Assembly (NCBI RefSeq): GCF_001469865.1
Contig: NZ_LOPV01000020.1
Location: forward strand, 1-64,000
Direction of reading: 5' to 3'
DNA length: 64,000 nucleotides
DNA from: Haloferax profundi
GTDB lineage: Archaea; Halobacteriota; Halobacteria; Halobacteriales; Haloferacaceae
The notes under the pieces are model-generated. The model was not told the DNA's origin, did no database searches, and saw only the letters and a list, made by a program, of their open reading frames with translations. Position numbers and translations under genes: made by a program. This document shows positions 60,536 through 64,000 of the stretch, piece by piece (the stretch's first letter is position 1; each line of letters starts with the position of its first letter).

Positions 60536-62737
60536 CTACCGGCGCGGCGCGACGAGTTCGACCGGGTGGCGAGATGGTCGGCGGAGCAGTGAGTCGAGTT
60601 GTTCGAGACAGGACGTGCCGCTGGCCACGACGGTTCTGTCGCGGGTCTCGTCGGTCTGGAACTGCCCTTGCAGTTCGGACCCGACGTCCATGCTCAGTTC
60701 GTAGTACTCGGACTTGTAGCCGAACGACCCAGCCATCCCACAGCACTCAACGTCCGACGTAGCCACGTCGTACCCGAGGTCGGAGAGAACCGCCTCGGTG
60801 TGGCCTTCGAGGCCGAGGGTTCGCTGCTGGCAGTGACTGTGGTAGGCGACTTCCGTTCCGTCGGCCGTCTGCAGAGCGTCGGCAGGTGCACCGTTTTCGA
60901 GGAGGCCGTAGACGTACTCCATCACCTCGTAACTACTCTCCGAGAGACGCTGGAACGACTTCTCGGGGAGGAACTTCTCGTACTCGCTGTCGAACATGGC
61001 GAGGTCCGACGGTTCGATGACGACGATGTCCCTTCCTTCGTCGATGTACTCCGCGAGACCAGCGTACACGTCGTGGGCGTGGTCTTCGGCCGTGGCAATC
61101 ATCCCTTGCGAGAGGGGTGCCCGACCCGACGAACGAACGTCGGGGACGACAACATCGACGCCGAGTGCTTCGAGCGCACGAACCGCGGCCTTCCCACGCT
61201 CGACTTGGACGTGGTTCGTGTACACGTCGGGGTAGAGGACGGCAGTTCGCGTCGCGTCCTGTACGCGGGAGTCGCGCGCATCGAACCAGTCTTTCAGTGT
61301 CTCGCGCTGGAACGAGGGGAGTTCACGGCGTGCGTCGATGCCGAGGAAGCGTTCCAACAGGTCGCGAGAGACGGACGACTGGGCGACCCAGTTGGAGACG
61401 GGCGCGAAGAGACTGCCGACCTTCGCGGCCGTCTCGAAGTTGCCGAAGAAGCGTTTCTGGAGGCTGACACCGCCGGGTTCTTCGTCGGGCGTGAGGCCCT
61501 CGACGAGCCAATCGACTTCCGACACCTCGCCGCGGTTGACCCGGTCACGGACGACGGTGTTTATCCACGGGATGTCGATGTTGACCGGGCAGGCAGTCGT
61601 ACAGCGACTACACCCGGTACAGAGGTCGTTGAACTCGGCCGCCGAGTCGAGGCCTTCGACGCCTGCTTCCCACCCGGTCCCGATGCCGCCGGAGTACGTC
61701 TCGCCGCCGAAGGCGTGACCGCCGACGTGCTGGAAGTTGGCGCAGACGTTCGAACACGCCGAACACCGGATGCAGTAGAGCGTCTCGCGCAACTGCTCGT
61801 CGTCGCGCATGTCGAGTCGGCCGTTGTCGATGAGGACGAGGTGGAAGTCGCGGTCGGTCTCGGTCTCCGTAATCGGCGTCTCGGGGTCGTCGAAGTCGAC
61901 CGTCGGAGAGTCGACCGGCGGCGTGAGAAGCGAGATGTACGAGGTGATGTTCTGTCCCGTCCCCGACTTGCCGATGAGTTCGATGAACGGTTGGAGGTCT
62001 TCGACGCTCGGGATGACTTTCTCCACGCCGGCGACGGCGACGTGCGTGTCTGGCACGACGGCCGTCTTCCGGGCGTTGCCTTCCGAGGTGACCAGCGCCA
62101 TCGTCCCGGTGTCGGCGGTGATAAAGTTCGCGCCGGTCATCCCCACGTCGGCACCTTCGATGAGTTCGCCGAGTTGCTCGCGGGCGAACATGGTGAGTTC
62201 TTCGGCCGTCTCCAGCGGTTCCGCGGGTTCGAACGTCTCGTTGAACAGGTCGGCGATGGCCTCGCGTGACTTGTGGATGGCGGGCGCGACGATGTGCGAG
62301 GGTGCCTCGTCTGCGACTTGCAGCACCCACTCACCGAGGTCCGTCTCCACGACGTCCACGTCTGCCGCTTCGAGTTCGTCGTTGACCTCTATCTCCTCGG
62401 AGGTCATCGACTTCGACTTGACGACTCGTTCGGCGTCCTTGTCTTCACAGACCTCGCGGATGTAGCGGTTCGCGTCCGCCGCGTCGTCGGCGATGTACAT
62501 CGTCCCGCCGTTTTCCTCGATGGTGTCGCGGAGTTGGTCGAGGAGTTCGGGCAGGCGATCGATGGCGTCTTCTTTTATCTCCCGTGCGTCGGCTTTCAGG
62601 CCCTCGTAGTCGTCGAGGGTCTGGACCGACTCGTAACGCCCCTGATTGAACCCGCGGGTACTCGTTCCGACGGCGTCGCCTTCCGTCTCCATCAACTGGC
62701 GAATCTTCGCCGCCTTCGCCTCGCGTGCCTTACTCAT
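60536..62737 (-). CDS. LUD-domain iron-sulfur lactate oxidation protein, LutB-LutA fusion
   Basis: The 733-residue protein combines LutB- and LutA-type parts. Residues about 60-330 form the LUD domain (VVKSKSMTSEEIEVNDELE near 105; GMTGANFITADTGTMALVTS near 199). Two 4Fe-4S clusters follow, CIRCSACSNVC near 324 and CTGCSRCTTACP near 371. The C-terminal third has the GlpC/LutA CCG motif (SHCQQRTLGLEGHTEAVLSD and DVECCGMAGSFGYKSEYYEL near 660). It should oxidise L-lactate with the LutC partner encoded at 62730, feeding the respiratory chain. Confidence 0.92.
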   Translation of the reverse strand: MSKAREAKAAKIRQLMETEGDAVGTSTRGFNQGRYESVQTLDDYEGLKADAREIKEDAIDRLPELLDQLRDTIEENGGTMYIADDAADANRYIREVCEDKDAERVVKSKSMTSEEIEVNDELEAADVDVVETDLGEWVLQVADEAPSHIVAPAIHKSREAIADLFNETFEPAEPLETAEELTMFAREQLGELIEGADVGMTGANFITADTGTMALVTSEGNARKTAVVPDTHVAVAGVEKVIPSVEDLQPFIELIGKSGTGQNITSYISLLTPPVDSPTVDFDDPETPITETETDRDFHLVLIDNGRLDMRDDEQLRETLYCIRCSACSNVCANFQHVGGHAFGGETYSGGIGTGWEAGVEGLDSAAEFNDLCTGCSRCTTACPVNIDIPWINTVVRDRVNRGEVSEVDWLVEGLTPDEEPGGVSLQKRFFGNFETAAKVGSLFAPVSNWVAQSSVSRDLLERFLGIDARRELPSFQRETLKDWFDARDSRVQDATRTAVLYPDVYTNHVQVERGKAAVRALEALGVDVVVPDVRSSGRAPLSQGMIATAEDHAHDVYAGLAEYIDEGRDIVVIEPSDLAMFDSEYEKFLPEKSFQRLSESSYEVMEYVYGLLENGAPADALQTADGTEVAYHSHCQQRTLGLEGHTEAVLSDLGYDVATSDVECCGMAGSFGYKSEYYELSMDVGSELQGQFQTDETRDRTVVASGTSCLEQLDSLLRRPSRHPVELVAPRR

Positions 62738-63233
62738 CGAGAATCACCACGTGGACGTCTTTGGGACCGTGTGCACCCTTCACGAGTGCGCCCATGTCGG
62801 CGGTTGCACTCGGGCCGGTAGCGATGATTGCCGAATCGTGCCCGGTTCGGAACTCCTCGCCTAGCCATTCGAACGCCTCGGGCATCCCCGAGACGATGTC
62901 CGACTCGCGGAGGACCGCGACGTGGAGGTCACCGAACAGACTCACGGGTTCGACGCCGTCGGGCGTGCCCTGCACGACGACGCTCCCGTAGTCCGCGATG
63001 CCGATTCCCGCCGCCGTGATGCCGGCGTTCGCGTCCCGGAGGTCTGCGGGTGTCGGGTCAGTGTTCACCCACGACGGCAGTTCGACGCCGTCGTACGGGA
63101 GTTCGACGCCCACAGCAGGGTCGTCACAGACCTCGCGGAGGACCGTTCCAACCTCTCCCGGTGACGCGTGTGTCCAGCCTACTTCGAGTCGTTCGAGCGA
63201 GTCCTCGAACGTCGCAACCGTGCCGGTTGACAT
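62730..63233 (-). CDS. lutC: LutC-type LUD protein
   Basis: The 167-residue protein is the small LUD component. The conserved LUD segments ITAAGIGIADYGSVVVQGTP near 73, EPVSLFGDLHVAVLRESDIV near 96, and ATGPSATADMGALVKGAHGP near 140 are present. Its 3' end overlaps the LutB-LutA fusion gene by 8 bp, so the two are translationally coupled. The ATG at 63233 is preferred over 63239. Confidence 0.9.
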   Translation of the reverse strand: MSTGTVATFEDSLERLEVGWTHASPGEVGTVLREVCDDPAVGVELPYDGVELPSWVNTDPTPADLRDANAGITAAGIGIADYGSVVVQGTPDGVEPVSLFGDLHVAVLRESDIVSGMPEAFEWLGEEFRTGHDSAIIATGPSATADMGALVKGAHGPKDVHVVILDE

Positions 63234-63314
63234 ATTCACGGCTTACGTGTTCTGCATAATCGTTCTTCGGGTTCCTACAGCCCTGATACGGTTAATGATG
63301 AACGATTCGAACGT

Positions 63315-64000
63315 TCACGAGAACCAGCCACTCGCTTCGTCTGCGTCGGGAACGGTCCCGGAGGCGGCGCGTTTGCCTGCTGCGGATTTCCCGACTGCGT
63401 ACGCTTGCACGACGAAGTAGACTGCCCAGAGGCCGTACCCGCCGATGCTACTTCCGAGAATCGTCGGTGCCGTCTCGAACGCTGCGATGCCGAACTCGGT
63501 CAGCGTCGTCCCGACGAGGAGGACGCTGAAGTACCCGTAGAACCCGGAGGCCCACCACATGGCGGCGACGCGGCCCCATCCCGGTTGGACGTGTTCGGGG
63601 AGTCGCGTCGTGTTCATCACGAGGACGAGGGCAGTGTAGGGCCACATCATGACGCCCGACATCGCGGCACCGACGACGAGGAAGAAGAACGGTTCGCGGC
63701 CTTCGAACGGCGAGGTGAACACGAGGATGATGACGATGCCCCAGACGCAGAACGCGGTGAGCAGACGCCAGAACAGTTTCGGGAGGTCCCACCCCGCTTC
63801 GCGCCCGTACGATTCGTAGAGTGCGTCGGCGCTGTTGCGGACGAACGACTCGACGATGGCGTACTCGGTGGTGAAGAGTGCGACGAACAGGATGGCGAAG
63901 ACGAGGAACGACCCGATGGGGTCGAGGAGTGGGACGACGTCACCAAGCCACATCTGGATGGCGTCCGTCGTCGTCCCCGGCGCGTAGCGGAGGGCGACGC
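63315..64000 (-). CDS. C-terminal part of an Nramp-like metal transporter, cut by the window edge
   Basis: The visible 228 residues continue in frame to the right edge (VALRYAPGTTTDAIQMWLGD) so the gene starts beyond 64000. Five hydrophobic segments are visible, beginning with LVFAILFVALFTTEYAIVE, and the tail is hydrophilic. The segment MMWPYTALVLVMNTTRLPEH and the following GYFSVLLVGTTL fit the last helices of haloarchaeal Nramp-type divalent-metal carriers. It could also be a related APC-type carrier. It lies upstream of the lut genes on the same strand. Confidence 0.65.
   Translation of the reverse strand, partial: VALRYAPGTTTDAIQMWLGDVVPLLDPIGSFLVFAILFVALFTTEYAIVESFVRNSADALYESYGREAGWDLPKLFWRLLTAFCVWGIVIILVFTSPFEGREPFFFLVVGAAMSGVMMWPYTALVLVMNTTRLPEHVQPGWGRVAAMWWASGFYGYFSVLLVGTTLTEFGIAAFETAPTILGSSIGGYGLWAVYFVVQAYAVGKSAAGKRAASGTVPDADEASGWFS

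Noticed and set aside
1-64000. CRISPR arrays, rRNA genes, intact insertion sequences
   Set aside because: No regularly spaced repeats, rRNA sequence or transposase gene was seen on reading either strand.

Overview
This 64-kb window is chromosomal DNA of a halophilic archaeon (class Halobacteria), most like Haloferax or a near relative. The proteins are strongly acidic and GC-rich at third codon positions. The genes include archaeal TFB, aIF2-beta, Nop5/fibrillarin, Dph2, the archaeal SAM synthetase, the diadenylate cyclase DacZ and a CdpB-type PRC-barrel cell-division protein. Many genes have a TATA-like box whose end lies about 22-27 nt before the start codon, as expected for leaderless haloarchaeal transcripts. 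The order dacZ, gshA, flpA, nop5, tfb, aIF2-beta, thrS, RCK-DHH, cdpB, lut matches what I recall of one region of Haloferax volcanii. That comparison is from memory and was not computed.

Layout. 1-1714: start of an acidic protein, a DEDDy-type RNase H-like nuclease and an SRAP protein. 1715-4912: a distinct block with an AT-rich non-coding stretch and a DUF5805-like gene overlapping a tyrosine recombinase; 12-bp inverted repeats at 1800-1811 and 4547-4558 bracket it. 4913-16443: ArsR-like membrane regulator, Tat lipoprotein with a duplicated domain, HisG-like protein, coiled-coil protein, metallo-hydrolase, CARF-like regulator candidate, Dph2 and small genes. 16544-25972: a MinD/KaiC-like pair, SlyD-type FKBP, CYTH protein, SAM synthetase, hybrid histidine kinase and polyphosphate kinase. 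26207-33979: ThiI, cysteine synthase, thioredoxins, PurD. 34016-42274: sensor kinase, dacZ-mscS, tRNA-Leu, a one-repeat TFB-like protein, CoaD, GshA and the C/D-box RNP pair flpA-nop5. 42393-49881: zinc-finger genes, tfb, aIF2-beta, small conserved proteins, an OGG-like glycosylase, a second MscS channel. 49970-64000: MalQ, ThrS, hydrolase, DapA-like aldolase, MFS carrier, tRNA-Lys, an RCK-DHH phosphoesterase, CdpB-like protein, LUD lactate-oxidation genes and a partial Nramp-like transporter.

Themes. Second-messenger and osmotic functions recur: DacZ is predicted to make c-di-AMP, an MscS channel follows it by one base, a second MscS lies 11 kb away, and an RCK-DHH protein is a candidate c-di-AMP hydrolase. 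Thiol and sulfur metabolism also recurs (ThiI, CysK, GshA, SAM synthetase, thioredoxins).

The most unusual feature is shared by both tRNA genes in the window. Each is followed, on its own strand, by a second copy of its 3' end, preceded by an inverted copy of its T-arm. Between the inverted and direct copies lies a GC-rich core that begins with the same 13-nt motif (12 of 13 bases identical). This looks like a recurrent tRNA-associated element. No CRISPR array, rRNA gene or intact insertion sequence was seen.
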